A stretch of DNA of 64,000 bases, from assembly GCA_015179125.1 (NCBI GenBank), contig WHVA01000535.1, forward strand, positions 1 through 64,000, in the 5' to 3' direction. A program made the translations under genes and the position numbers. Shown here piece by piece: positions 9,960-22,056 of the stretch. The notes beneath the pieces were generated by a model. The model was not told where the DNA came from. It did no database searches and worked only from the letters and a program-made list of their open reading frames with translations. Source of the DNA: Gautieria morchelliformis. Lineage: Eukaryota > Basidiomycota > Agaricomycetes > Gomphales > Gomphaceae. The stretch's first letter is position 1; each line of letters starts with the position of its first letter.

Positions 9960-12900
9960 CGCGCGCCTGCGATAGGAAATGTGAGATCGTGACTGACGTT
10001 CAGCGCACGGACCAACATACAATGATGCTATATAAGGCAAATGCCTCCGTGGCGAGCAGAGATAAGAGCATATTCCTTATACAGCATGATATTCATTATA
10101 CAGCATGATTGTATGGTGGTCCGTGCGCTGCACATTGCACCTCTATATAAGCAGGCGCCCCACACGCCTTTTAAGGGGACCCGTCGTACGCTCGTCTCTC
10201 GTCGCTGACGCCTTGCTCACCGTATGCCCAGTCGCTCTCGCCCTCATTCCCTAGCGAAGTCCCCTCTCACCCTTCAAAAATGTGGGGATCGGCTCCGGTC
10301 GCAGATAGTTCCAATGTGCTGAGACGCTAGCCTCTGTCTGAGGCGAGGTCTTCGCTTGTAGGTAGCGCATCCCACCTTGGTAAGCCACCGCACTGCTACA
10401 TGCCTCCTAGTCACTGATCGCCGCTCAGCTTTAAGGTGGCCTCAATTGGGCCCTTCACCCGTACGGATCCGGTGGACCATGGAGGCCTCTCCGGTACCCA
10501 TATCGCACATCTCCCCATGGTTGCGCCAATTGACGTTTGTCTAGCTCGCCTCCACCTGCCTTCATGCTGCCCGTAGGCGCCACGTCCCCTTGTTAGGCAT
10601 CACTCCTTTATGGATACGTGCCTGTTGCATGACGCCATACTTCTGCAAGTATCTATTGCAGTGTACTACCATGACACGGCGCCGTACGTCTACAAGTAGG
10701 TCCCTCACGGAGTGTCTTGTCCTTCCTTGTTCACTGCCGAACATCCCATTAGCACGGCGCCAACCTCGGGCATCGATTGAGTTCGCCCGTAGAGTTCTAC
10801 ACGAGTCCGGCGACGACCCCGCATCCATGTGGGACGCTGCCGTGTTTCTGCAACGACTGCTGCTCTTGTTTGTCAACTTCGGTTGACCCCCCCTCGCCCC
10901 GCGCATCGGCCGCGCACCTGGACAAATATATAAGTAGTCGCGGACCCTGCTGCACACCCTGGTGGTTCTAAAAGCTATGTTGAGCATGCTGGCTGCGTTG
11001 AGCATGCTGAGCATGCTCAGAGAGCTTGGGGCAGCATGCTGATACCCTGCGAATGCTCGGCCATCCCGGCTGCCGAGTACAGTCATTTGCATGGGGTTCG
11101 ACTATCTGCGTGCTGGAACTCGGCTATCCCTGCCGCCGAGTATACCAATGTGTCGGGGTGCAGCCCGGTCTTCGGCCAGCGCGATGAATTCTTCACATGG
11201 TACGTTCGCGGCACTTTAGCTCTTGCGACTCGTTCTGACCCTGACTTGCTCTGCACTGCAGGGGGCCCATGGTGTGGAGATGATGGTCCTTGGGTTGGGG
11301 CGGCCACCAGGTCATGAGAAGGTGTACCCGTCCCAAGGGGTGGTGGGGAAATTTGGGGCAATTGCAATGCTTGATTGGATTGGTCGTCTTCGGACGTATT
11401 CAAAGTACATTAACCAGCGACGTTGCCTGGCAATGCATTCATGAACCGGGACTCTTTCCGTGTGAGTTAAGCATTTGCAACTACAATGGCGTGGCCACAG
11501 TTCATAACTTAGAAGCGACTGGGCACACTAACAAGGTGCAAGGTAGGGGTAGAATGAATGAACAATGTACTCGGGCAGCCGCCACCCAAGCTTGCTGACG
11601 TTATTACCTTTCCCCCACAGATATCAGCGCAATTACTAATCCTCTCAAATCACTGCCAAGTGCTTTCCCTCTTTGCTTCGCTCTGGCGACGCCGTCGATT
11701 GGACTCCACCCCAGGACTTCCAAGCTATCCGGAAAATGTCTATGCACCTCGGTCTATAGACTAGACCCACACCATATGCACCCATGATGCCCTCAGGCTG
11801 TTCTATTGCCAGTCGTGTCGACAAACCAAACCGTCATGTATTCTGACACCGTCCAATTCAATTTTCCTATCTCGATCTCTCCTTCAAGGCCGGGGAGCGT
11901 TTGGTCTTCACGTCGTACATCACCCAGGCTGCTGGTGGCAGACTCGCGAGGGTGTTCAGCCTCACATTCGGAAGTAGATTAGCATTTAACATGGTACACA
12001 TGGATGGGCATCTATCTACCTATTCTTCAGTCGCGCGTCGCTACTCGGTGCGCTAACCCCCATTCTCGCTCCCGCCGTTTCTTCGCCTCGCTCTTGGGAA
12101 CACGTGGCCGGAGCGTTCTGGCTGGCCGAGCACGACTTGACTTGCTTTTGACTTTATTAATCTTACCGCGCGCTCAGAAAGACCCTGCCGCCTAAGCAGG
12201 GGTCGGAAGACTCGGACGGGTGTGTTGACCACGAGGGCGTTAGAGGATTCAACGATGGTGCTGACTATAAAATATGTGACACGAGACACGAGACCATGAG
12301 CGATACCTAGAGCTATACCATGAAGACCTGCGTGGCTGCGGCGGCAGGAACAGAGATGATGACTGCAGACTCGGATGCGTGAACGGGGACTTGAAGAGCA
12401 AGGCCATGACGTAATGCATGACAGAGGGTACGCATCGATAGAGAGTCTAGCAGGGTCGCCCTGGTGGCATGTCTCGACCACCACCCATCCGTGCCAAGCT
12501 CCGCACGCCACTGCACAATAGCCGACGGTCCCTCGTGGCCTGAGGTCGTCGTGGTGAGCGTCGTTGGCAGCTAACAACATCCACAATGGTCCTACTGTAT
12601 GACTAACATTAGGGTTAGGTGGTCCACGGACAGGTCCATGGACCAGTCCGTGGACATCCTTCTTGCGGCCGGGTTGCTCTCCGCGTGCTGGGCGCTGGGC
12701 GCTTGCACCTCTCCGTAATAAGTTTGAAACCCAGCTAGGTCGGGACCACACATAATGGACAGAAATGCGAAATTTCTAAATCCTTATCAGCAATTATTAA
12801 TCAAGTATTCGCCCTCACTGCCTCGACTCGTCGACGTGAGTAGTGAATGACAGTAATGTCGCCTTTATTTATTACACCCAAATACATGTTCTCACACTAC

Positions 12901-13370
12901 GGCATCACCATATCAGGCTTTCAGTAACCCAAGCTCTTACCAAGATCAACGAGGCTTTGCTCGAGACTGATCCATCCCCCGAGGATCTCCGAAGACTCCG
13001 TAAATTGCAGCCTTTGCGCCCATGGTTCACATCCTTCAATGTCCTCTGGAACTTGTGCGTTAGGGAAATGCTTGCGATATATCCCGTATACCTGGTTCCA
13101 GTCAAATCATTCGGCTACCACCAAGTATCGTTTCCCCCCCATGGAGGGCGTCGTGAGGGCCAAGAAAAGCAGCCGGCTGCAGTCACGGACATCGACAAAC
13201 CACTCTTCCACAAGGTAAGTGGTGCTATGCAGAGGAAGAGGGACCTGACTCATGGTTGGGGATGGATTTGGCCCCAGCTGTGTCGTTTTTCAGGCCAGAT
13301 GCCGCCGCGCCCGGTGTTAGAGATAGTGCGCCATGCAACATGGGTCCCATGGTCGTCCCTGGCAATGTGG
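9960..13370. repeat. Left arm of an 11-kb inverted repeat
   Basis: This 3.4-kb arm is the reverse complement of 17665-21071: position p here pairs with 31031-p. Every reading frame between 10562 and 12751 on one arm has an identical translation on the other, so the arm middle is essentially identical. The inner 430 bp and outermost 60 bp differ at several percent of positions. The inner end is the 3' half of a reductase gene. The rest has no gene I recognise: it holds a hairpin at 9998-10135, two TATATAAG boxes (about 10029 and 10146), a GAGCATGCT cluster (10982-11040), and two short hairpins of the form CTCGGC..GCCGAG (about 11050-11130). Confidence 0.95.
9998..10135. repeat. Hairpin with TATA boxes inside the arm
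   Basis: CAGCGCACGGACCAACATACAATGATGCTATATA at the left (9999 onward) faces TATACAGCATGATTGTATGGTGGTCCGTGCGCTG at the right, giving arms of about 34 bp with few mismatches around a roughly 65-bp centre that itself repeats TTATACAGCATGAT. A mirror copy lies at 20896-21033. It may be a small MITE-like element or a promoter structure. Confidence 0.6.
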
Positions 13371-14044
13371 TCACCAAATCAAACGAGGTCTGTAATGCGT
13401 ATGACAGTCAGTTACGGTGTAGTGGAAGGACGCCCACTAAAACAGACCTTCTTGACAAACTCCCAGGCTGCCCTCTCGGCCTTGATTTTCGCGACAGCGT
13501 AAGGGAAGAAGGGGGCGGCACTTTTCAACGTCGGATCGTGGGCCACAGGCAGGTTGTTTTCGAATATATTCAATACCGCGTCGTTCCAGTCCCTCGCCGT
13601 AAGTACTCTGGAGCTGTGCATCGGAGGCATCGCTACGGTCCATATTGTGGATACGAAGACGACCCTCTTGATGGACAAGAATTTCTTGGCAGCTCGAAGC
13701 AAAGCACGCGTCGCTGAGACAGCATCAGGCACCAACTGCGGGTCAGATAAGTCGGCCAGAGACAGCGTGGCATGGATGACACCATCGACGTGTTCAAATG
13801 CATTGGTCCATTGTTCTTCGGAACTTAGGTCGTCCACGACCACGAATTCGAGATTCTTATTCAGTTCATCAGCAGGGATGCCCTGCTTTTCGTATGCCGC
13901 CTTGAGGGACGCGGCGCGCGCCATGGATCTGACGGTCCCACGCACGCGATGACTCGCGCGGAGGGCCCATAGGCCGGTGTAAGAGGCAATGTAGCCGCTT
14001 ACTCCTGTAATGGCGATCAGTGAGTTTGGTAGGAGGGCGGGCAT
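12921..14044 (-). pseudogene. NAD(P)-dependent reductase (extended SDR), premature TGA
   Basis: This is an extended short-chain dehydrogenase of the dihydroflavonol/aldehyde reductase-like family, cytosolic and NADPH-dependent in characterised relatives. The ATG at 14044 starts MPALLPNSLIAITGVSGYIA, whose TGVSGYIA is the Rossmann TGxxGxxA motif; YAVAK is the catalytic YxxxK, and VVFVST the preceding strand. Exon 1 ends at 13448; a 58-nt intron (13390-13447, CTGAC branch, TTACAG acceptor) leads in frame to TSFDLVTTLPGTTMGPMLHG. The C-terminal exon reads FVDVRD....LALTTP..GGKRYLVVAE and ends ...SLVDLGKSLGY-stop at 12921. In this arm VVAE is followed by TGA (13107-13109) where the other arm has CGA, and a donor site reads AT in place of GT. 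Both suggest loss of function. The part beyond 13370 lies in the inverted repeat. Confidence 0.8.
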
Positions 14045-17000
14045 GGCGAATGTTATCTGGGGCTTAGCCGTCGCTTTACACCTTTCTTTGATAGGATCGG
14101 GGTTTGCACAAGGTAGCATATGTGAGCGTCGCTTTCATCATGTCTCTCACACGAATTTATGTAACTACGGTGACATCCGACAGGTTCCAAATATTCTGGA
14201 ACTTCCAATTTGGTCGAGCGCTATATGATATATGCCATAGTTGCCAGTCGACACGTTGGGGGAGTAGGAACGTCCAACATCGTCTTGCTGCATGGAGTCG
14301 AAAATATCTGTACCCGGATGGAAACTACCGGACGCAGTCCATGCTTTAGTTAGCTTGGAGCTAAGGAGTTTAGGACGAAGCTTCCGCCCTCTGACTAAAC
14401 ACACCACCCAACAGTACACTTCCCGCTGCTGGGTCACGAGTGCCGTAGCGGCCTCTGTTCGGATGGCGATAGGCACCGTTCACGCGCACGGACCGTTCAC
14501 TCCCACTAGTCAAGGCTCAGAAGCAGCGACTCCTAAGCAGGTCTGGAAGGGCGAGTGGTCGGGGTAGCGGTAGCCCCCTGACGAGAGCTTTCATCGGCTC
14601 TAAACCGCTGCACACCCATCTCCCCTAGCAACCCTCTTCCCTACCAGCGAAAGCCCAATCCTCGGAGACGGCTGTCTGCGGTAGGTGCAAAGGTTGTGGT
14701 CTGCCCAGCGGCGCTCTGTTGGACGCAGCGACCCGCGGCTTCGCTCGCAGGTATCATAGCTAAATGAAGCAGCAGCTTAGTCAGCGGCTGGAGTTGCCAA
14801 AGCAGGGACTGAATCGGCACGCGTTGACTAAGCTGCTTGTCCGGGCTTCAAATCCCTTGGAGTAGAGGCTGATGTAATGTTTAGACCGAGGTTGTCGGAG
14901 ACAGAGTTGTACTATCTTGGAAGAAGATGCCCTACATCTCTGCTTGTTGCCCCCAATGGTTCTCTCAGCTAGTTGGACATCGAACATCTACATCGCTCTG
15001 GGTGGTTTGATATGTGCAACTTTCTTCTTTCTCGTCACGCAACGGAATCACATCCCAAAAAGTCTGGATACAGATCGAACCAGCCTGTACTTGATAATGA
15101 CCTCGTTACATCACAGGCGCACATCTCCCACCAGGGCCTCCGGGGAAGCCATTTACAGGAAACGTCTACAACGCCCCCACGGAGCATGAATGGAAGACAT
15201 ACACTGACTGGGCCAAACAATACAGCATGATATCGCACATCAATGACTGGCGAATAAATTTTAACTTTCTGTTAGGCGACCTTGTCTACATCAAAGTCTT
15301 AAGACACCCCATAGTAATTGTAAATTCTCTTGCTGTCGCGCACGACCTCTTCGAGAAAAGATCGTTGGTTTACTCTGACCGCTATGAGTTCCCTATGATG
15401 AGCGACTTGTACATTGTTGCCGCTTGTCTTTGCCATACTTGAGCCATTTATGGCTATTCTAATAGGATGGGGTTCGACTGGGCTTTCGGGGCGATGCGCT
15501 ACGGAGACAAATGGTGGCGTCACAGCAAGATGTTTTATCAGAATTTCCACCTCGCTGCAGTAACAGCATATACCAGCATTCAGGAAAAATGGACAAAGTG
15601 CGTTTTTCTTAGTGCAATTATGCATCATCGTTGTCTGCTAACTAACACGTGAGCAGAGAGCTTCTTTATCGACTTCACAAATCTCCAGATAATTTTCTCC
15701 AACATATTCGACACCTTGCAGGTGCTACAATCATGGAGGTGAGATGATATGCATCTAAAGAAAACACTGAGTCGACTCCATCATGGCACCTTTAGATTAT
15801 CTACAGCATTGACGTGCTTCCGAGTGGTGACCCCTACATACATCTTGCTGAACAGGCGACGGAGGCCGTGTTGTCAGCGGTCATTCCCGGTGGCTTTCTC
15901 GTCAATACTCTCCCGATATGTGCGTATAGTGAATGTACAAGGTTCAGATGGTCTAACTCAGGTTAGTCTTCAGTGAAATACGTACCCAAGTGGATGCCAG
16001 GGGCAGGGTTCAAAACCAAAGCCCCGTCTGGCGACAGGTCGCCACACAGATGCCTGTTGTTCCGTTTAATGCTTGCAAGAAGGCTTTGGTGAGTCAATCT
16101 TCCATCACTTTGTTCAGTCAATTGAGTCCAACCAAAGAGTGAAGGGAAAGCTACACCCTCTGTCACTGCTTGGCTCCTAGAAAGTATGGCTGATTTACCG
16201 GAGGCGGATGTGCCGCAACAAGAAGAAACCATCCGAAACACTGGAGCTGTTGCGTATCTTGCGGGAGCTGACACTGTACAAACACTCTTTTCGTGACACT
16301 CAGGACACCATTCAGCTCACTGCTCTAGACCACCATCGCTTTATCCTGGTTCATCCTCGCCATGGGCCTTTATCCCAATGTGCATCGCTTGACGAAGTTA
16401 TCGGTGCTAATCGGCTCCCTACCTTTAAGGATCGCGAAAGCCTTCCGTATATGAATGCTGTTTGCAAGGAACTACAAAGATGCCCTAAGCTGATACTCTG
16501 AAAGCCAGAAGTTCACAGATAAAATTTTCTGTATTAGGTGGCGTCCGGTGGTGCCACTGGGCGTTCCACACAGGTTGATGGAAGATGATGTATACAACAA
16601 TAATTTTATCCCCCAAGGCAGTGTTGTGATCGGAAATGCGTGGTGGGGCCATCACCTTTGTGGACCTTAATAGCAGGTGCTTAAATAAGCATGCTTCAAA
16701 GGGCAACCATGACGAGACCGTGTACGGCCCCGATACTGAACACTTTGAGCCTGAGCGTTTCCTTAGGCAAGGTGCCAGAGATCCGTCCACTGCGTTTGGT
16801 TTTGGACGAAGGTGAGACTAATTATGTGATAGTATATTCCCAAGTATCTCGCTAATATGCTATTTTAAATCTGCCCTGGCCGTCATCTAGCCAATAACAC
16901 GATATACCTAGCGGCGAGCTCCATTCTCAAGGTCTTCAATATATCTCACGCCAAAGATGCCAATGGAGCTGAAATACCTGTGCATGATTCCTTCTCTCCG

Positions 17001-17664
17001 GGTGCCGTTCCGTGTGTTCACCTTTTTCCTGTTGTTGCTTCTCAATATGTATGAATATCATTCTAGTCTTCCCAAACCGTTCCAGGGTTCAATTAAACCA
17101 CGAGCAATGACTCCTGAGACCTTTTTGGCCGCAAGGGGCTAAATTGAGACGACTTTGAGAGAAAACAATTTCTTGCTAGTTATAAGGCGTAAGTCTCATC
17201 TATAATTGTGTATGTCTCCCGTGATATGGCCTGTGAATGAGAGGCTTCCATGGCTTCTTTATTGTTTTACTTTTACTGCGAACGTGAACGGTGTATCCCT
17301 CGGCCGGATCTCAAGTACCATCAGGAGTAGCTCTCTCCCAGTCGTAGGCCGAGTGTGTATGCCCGGATGTGAGATGAGAACATGCTAGCTGCAGCGAGGC
17401 GCTGCCAGTGCAGTTTGCCGTCAAGTCGATCTACCATGATGCGGCCATGGGAGAAGTTGACGTCAAAGCCACCAGAAGAGACCATAAAGTCTGAACTGTA
17501 TCAAAATGAATGATACCAAGAAGGGTGTTAGCGGCATAACTGAGGCCAGGTGTAGAAACAGAGATTTGAAACAATTCTTGAGCCCACCAAAGGCTTGCTG
17601 TTCATAATTGCCCCAGGAGCATTTCACATCCTTCTTCATGTGTTTGAATAAGGGTTGTGTAAAA
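13371..17664. other. Spacer (loop) of the inverted repeat
   Basis: The 4.3-kb unique sequence between the arms carries the 5' half of the reductase gene (minus strand) and a degenerate P450 (plus strand). 14120-14955 and 17143-17664 have no recognised gene. Confidence 0.85.
14956..17142 (+). pseudogene. Cytochrome P450 remnant, multi-exon
   Basis: This is a basidiomycete microsomal P450 monooxygenase of the kind often labelled O-methylsterigmatocystin oxidoreductase-like. ATG at 14956 opens a membrane anchor (IYIALGGLICATFFFLV). The proline hinge PPGPPGKPFTGN follows near 15133, then MRYGDKWWRHSKMFYQNFH, the I-helix AYLAGADT (about 16250), the K-helix ExxR (KELQR, about 16470), PLGVPHRL.EDDVYNN, and the heme loop FGFGRR with ICPGRHLA separated by an intron; the heme-ligand Cys is present. 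The 3' end reads PFQGSIKPRA. Signs of decay: a frame change and deletion between LYPNVHR and DEVIGANRLPTF (about 16380), and exon junctions without proper GT or AG (for example before ICPGRH). It is probably non-functional. Confidence 0.8.
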
Positions 17665-18110
17665 CCACATTGCCGGGGACGACCATGGGACCCATGTTGC
17701 ATGGCGCACTATCTCTAACACCGGGAGCGGTGGCATCTGGCCTGAAAAACAACACAGCCGGGGCCAAATCCCTGCCCAACCGTGAGTCAGGTCCCTCTTC
17801 CTCCGCATAGCACCACTTACCTTCTGGAAGAGTGGTTTGTCGATGTCCGCGACTGCAGCCGGGAGCTTTTCTTGGCCCTCACGACACCCTCCTTGGGGGG
17901 GAAACGCTACTTGGTGGTAGCCGAACGATTTGACTGGAACCAGATATATGGGATATATCGCAGGAATTTCCCAAAAGCGCAAGTTCCAGAGGACATCGAA
18001 GGAAGTGAACCATGGGCGCAGAGGCTAGAATTTACCGAGTCTACGGAGATCCTCGGGGGATGGATCAGTCTCAAAGCCTCATTGACCTTGGTAAGAGCTT
18101 GGGTTACTGA
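17665..18110 (+). pseudogene. Inverted partial copy of the reductase, 3' half only
   Basis: The plus strand reads TLPGTTMGPMLHGALSLTPGA, then EEWFVDVRDCSRELFLALTTPSLGGKRYLVVAERFDWNQIYGIYRRNFP and PEDIEGSEPWAQRLEF. This is the second half of the reductase at 12921-14044. Here the Arg codon CGA is retained (17926-17928), but a 4-nt deletion relative to the left arm shifts the last 15 codons, and there is no N-terminal half. It cannot encode a working enzyme. Confidence 0.8.
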
Positions 18111-21071
18111 AAGCCTGATATGGTGATGCCGTAGTGTGAGAACATGTATTTGGGTGTAATAAATAAAGGCGACATTACTGTCATTCACTACTCACGTCGA
18201 CGAGTCGAGGCAGTGAGGGCGAATACTTGATTAATAATTGCTGATAAGGATTTAGAAATTTCGCATTTCTGTCCATTATGTGTGGTCCCGACCTAGCTGG
18301 GTTTCAAACTTATTACGGAGAGGTGCAAGCGCCCAGCGCCCAGCACGCGGAGAGCAACCCGGCCGCAAGAAGGATGTCCACGGACTGGTCCATGGACCTG
18401 TCCGTGGACCACCTAACCCTAATGTTAGTCATACAGTAGGACCATTGTGGATGTTGTTAGCTGCCAACGACGCTCACCACGACGACCTCAGGCCACGAGG
18501 GACCGTCGGCTATTGTGCAGTGGCGTGCGGAGCTTGGCACGGATGGGTGGTGGTCGAGACATGCCACCAGGGCGACCCTGCTAGACTCTCTATCGATGCG
18601 TACCCTCTGTCATGCATTACGTCATGGCCTTGCTCTTCAAGTCCCCGTTCACGCATCCGAGTCTGCAGTCATCATCTCTGTTCCTGCCGCCGCAGCCACG
18701 CAGGTCTTCATGGTATAGCTCTAGGTATCGCTCATGGTCTCGTGTCTCGTGTCACATATTTTATAGTCAGCACCATCGTTGAATCCTCTAACGCCCTCGT
18801 GGTCAACACACCCGTCCGAGTCTTCCGACCCCTGCTTAGGCGGCAGGGTCTTTCTGAGCGCGCGGTAAGATTAATAAAGTCAAAAGCAAGTCAAGTCGTG
18901 CTCGGCCAGCCAGAACGCTCCGGCCACGTGTTCCCAAGAGCGAGGCGAAGAAACGGCGGGAGCGAGAATGGGGGTTAGCGCACCGAGTAGCGACGCGCGA
19001 CTGAAGAATAGGTAGATAGATGCCCATCCATGTGTACCATGTTAAATGCTAATCTACTTCCGAATGTGAGGCTGAACACCCTCGCGAGTCTGCCACCAGC
19101 AGCCTGGGTGATGTACGACGTGAAGACCAAACGCTCCCCGGCCTTGAAGGAGAGATCGAGATAGGAAAATTGAATTGGACGGTGTCAGAATACATGACGG
19201 TTTGGTTTGTCGACACGACTGGCAATAGAACAGCCTGAGGGCATCATGGGTGCATATGGTGTGGGTCTAGTCTATAGACCGAGGTGCATAGACATTTTCC
19301 GGATAGCTTGGAAGTCCTGGGGTGGAGTCCAATCGACGGCGTCGCCAGAGCGAAGCAAAGAGGGAAAGCACTTGGCAGTGATTTGAGAGGATTAGTAATT
19401 GCGCTGATATCTGTGGGGGAAAGGTAATAACGTCAGCAAGCTTGGGTGGCGGCTGCCCGAGTACATTGTTCATTCATTCTACCCCTACCTTGCACCTTGT
19501 TAGTGTGCCCAGTCGCTTCTAAGTTATGAACTGTGGCCACGCCATTGTAGTTGCAAATGCTTAACTCACACGGAAAGAGTCCCGGTTCATGAATGCATTG
19601 CCAGGCAACGTCGCTGGTTAATGTACTTTGAATACGTCCGAAGACGACCAATCCAATCAAGCATTGCAATTGCCCCAAATTTCCCCACCACCCCTTGGGA
19701 CGGGTACACCTTCTCATGACCTGGTGGCCGCCCCAACCCAAGGACCATCATCTCCACACCATGGGCCCCCTGCAGTGCAGAGCAAGTCAGGGTCAGAACG
19801 AGTCGCAAGAGCTAAAGTGCCGCGAACGTACCATGTGAAGAATTCATCGCGCTGGCCGAAGACCGGGCTGCACCCCGACACATTGGTATACTCGGCGGCA
19901 GGGATAGCCGAGTTCCAGCACGCAGATAGTCGAACCCCATGCAAATGACTGTACTCGGCAGCCGGGATGGCCGAGCATTCGCAGGGTATCAGCATGCTGC
20001 CCCAAGCTCTCTGAGCATGCTCAGCATGCTCAACGCAGCCAGCATGCTCAACATAGCTTTTAGAACCACCAGGGTGTGCAGCAGGGTCCGCGACTACTTA
20101 TATATTTGTCCAGGTGCGCGGCCGATGCGCGGGGCGAGGGGGGGTCAACCGAAGTTGACAAACAAGAGCAGCAGTCGTTGCAGAAACACGGCAGCGTCCC
20201 ACATGGATGCGGGGTCGTCGCCGGACTCGTGTAGAACTCTACGGGCGAACTCAATCGATGCCCGAGGTTGGCGCCGTGCTAATGGGATGTTCGGCAGTGA
20301 ACAAGGAAGGACAAGACACTCCGTGAGGGACCTACTTGTAGACGTACGGCGCCGTGTCATGGTAGTACACTGCAATAGATACTTGCAGAAGTATGGCGTC
20401 ATGCAACAGGCACGTATCCATAAAGGAGTGATGCCTAACAAGGGGACGTGGCGCCTACGGGCAGCATGAAGGCAGGTGGAGGCGAGCTAGACAAACGTCA
20501 ATTGGCGCAACCATGGGGAGATGTGCGATATGGGTACCGGAGAGGCCTCCATGGTCCACCGGATCCGTACGGGTGAAGGGCCCAATTGAGGCCACCTTAA
20601 AGCTGAGCGGCGATCAGTGACTAGGAGGCATGTAGCAGTGCGGTGGCTTACCAAGGTGGGATGCGCTACCTACAAGCGAAGACCTCGCCTCAGACAGAGG
20701 CTAGCGTCTCAGCACATTGGAACTATCTGCGACCGGAGCCGATCCCCACATTTTTGAAGGGTGAGAGGGGACTTCGCTAGGGAATGAGGGCGAGAGCGAC
20801 TGGGCATACGGTGAGCAAGGCGTCAGCGACGAGAGACGAGCGTACGACGGGTCCCCTTAAAAGGCGTGTGGGGCGCCTGCTTATATAGAGGTGCAATGTG
20901 CAGCGCACGGACCACCATACAATCATGCTGTATAATGAATATCATGCTGTATAAGGAATATGCTCTTATCTCTGCTCGCCACGGAGGCATTTGCCTTATA
21001 TAGCATCATTGTATGTTGGTCCGTGCACTGCACGTCAGTCACGATCTTACATTTCCTATCGCAGGCCGCGC
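17665..21071. repeat. Right arm of the 11-kb inverted repeat
   Basis: Reverse complement of 9960-13370 and 4 bp shorter (a GAGC deletion in the reductase part). The outer end is ...CCTATCGCAGGCCGCGCGAG, where similarity to the left arm stops. The inner end is CCACATTGCC at 17665. There are no genes in it except the partial reductase copy. Confidence 0.95.
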
Positions 21072-21177
21072 GAGTATAACTTATGCGCGTGTCTCAGAAT
21101 GAGTAAGAATCGAGCACGAACCATTTCCTAGTTAAGCTTCGGACTACGCCGAACTACTCAACGCTCGTTTCCTAACA

Positions 21178-22009
21178 GATCACTTTCCTACTTCGTGGAT
21201 ATATAGCTCAGGCTTCAAGGTCCGAGTACAAAACGTTTGTTCGGTTGAAATTTGGCAGGTTCACGGTTTTAACATGCTCAACCATGATGATAGACTGGCC
21301 ATGGAATAATGTGCGAGTGCCAGTTTCACTGTGACTGTGTTGTCGGTACTGATGAAATATGATGAGATTTAGTGTAACGACGCGAGGAAAAACTATTCTC
21401 GTATGATGCACAGGGCTCGCTCATGCTTCCATGCTGTTATCAGAATACATCACTACAGCAGCATAACTTTGAACACCGCGTGTTGTCCGCGCAACTCCGC
21501 ATCTCAGCTAGTATTGGGCAGCAACCTGATCCTTGCAACCGTGATACTTCCTATCTGGAAGAGACTGTACACTCTGCGGGCTGAGCAACCTCTATCTAGG
21601 GTCTAGGCTGACATACCGATTGAGCTGTGAGTACGTGGTACTACTAGTAGGTCTCAAGACAGTTCAGGGACTATACTGGACCTGTACGTGACCTGGTATT
21701 TTTCTACTGGGTATTATCTGTCGTTGGTATTGACCAGAGTCTGTAGGTACTAAAGACACGTCTGGCTGGCGGCGTGACTATCGGACAACAAGAGTTTGAA
21801 CATCTCAGGAGTTTGAAACCCCTTCAAGTCCTAGTAGCGACAGTACACCTGATATCAATATCAGTACCTAGAATTGAAGGCTATAGACCCTTTAACAAGA
21901 TTATAAAACCAGAAATTCATGTGTTTGTGTGGCAGAGAAGTAGGCCGGTCAAGACTCAACCACTAAGTATTTCTGACATCAAATTCTGCAGAGCTCTCTT
22001 ACTCAATCG
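21178..22009 (+). repeat. Dispersed repeat R1, uninterrupted copy (3' end lost)
   Basis: 832 bp, from CTTTCCTACTTCGTGGATATATAGCTCAGG to CTCTCTTACTCAAT, nearly identical to 38382-38895 plus 43397-43719. It preserves the empty target site CTGTA (21682-21686) into which Copia-2 inserted in the second copy. At 22010 it is abruptly replaced by Gypsy sequence. There is no coding region; the class is unknown (it could be an LTR or a non-autonomous element). Confidence 0.8.
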
Positions 22010-22056
22010 CGGTGCTCGAGGCTCTCATGAAATGGGAGGACAAACTGCTGGGGTGA

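Noticed and set aside
11036-12200. A multi-exon gene on the plus strand of the arm (an intron with GTAGGGG..CCCCCACAG near 11542-11620)
   Set aside because: The splice pair is plausible, but the joined protein has no recognisable sequence and I cannot extend it convincingly in either direction.
10562-12751. Long open frames in the palindrome arms (for example 232 codons at 12053-12751, minus, and its mirror)
   Set aside because: They have no recognisable motifs, overlap other open frames on both strands and lie in GC-rich sequence. Their identical occurrence in both arms only reflects the inverted repeat.
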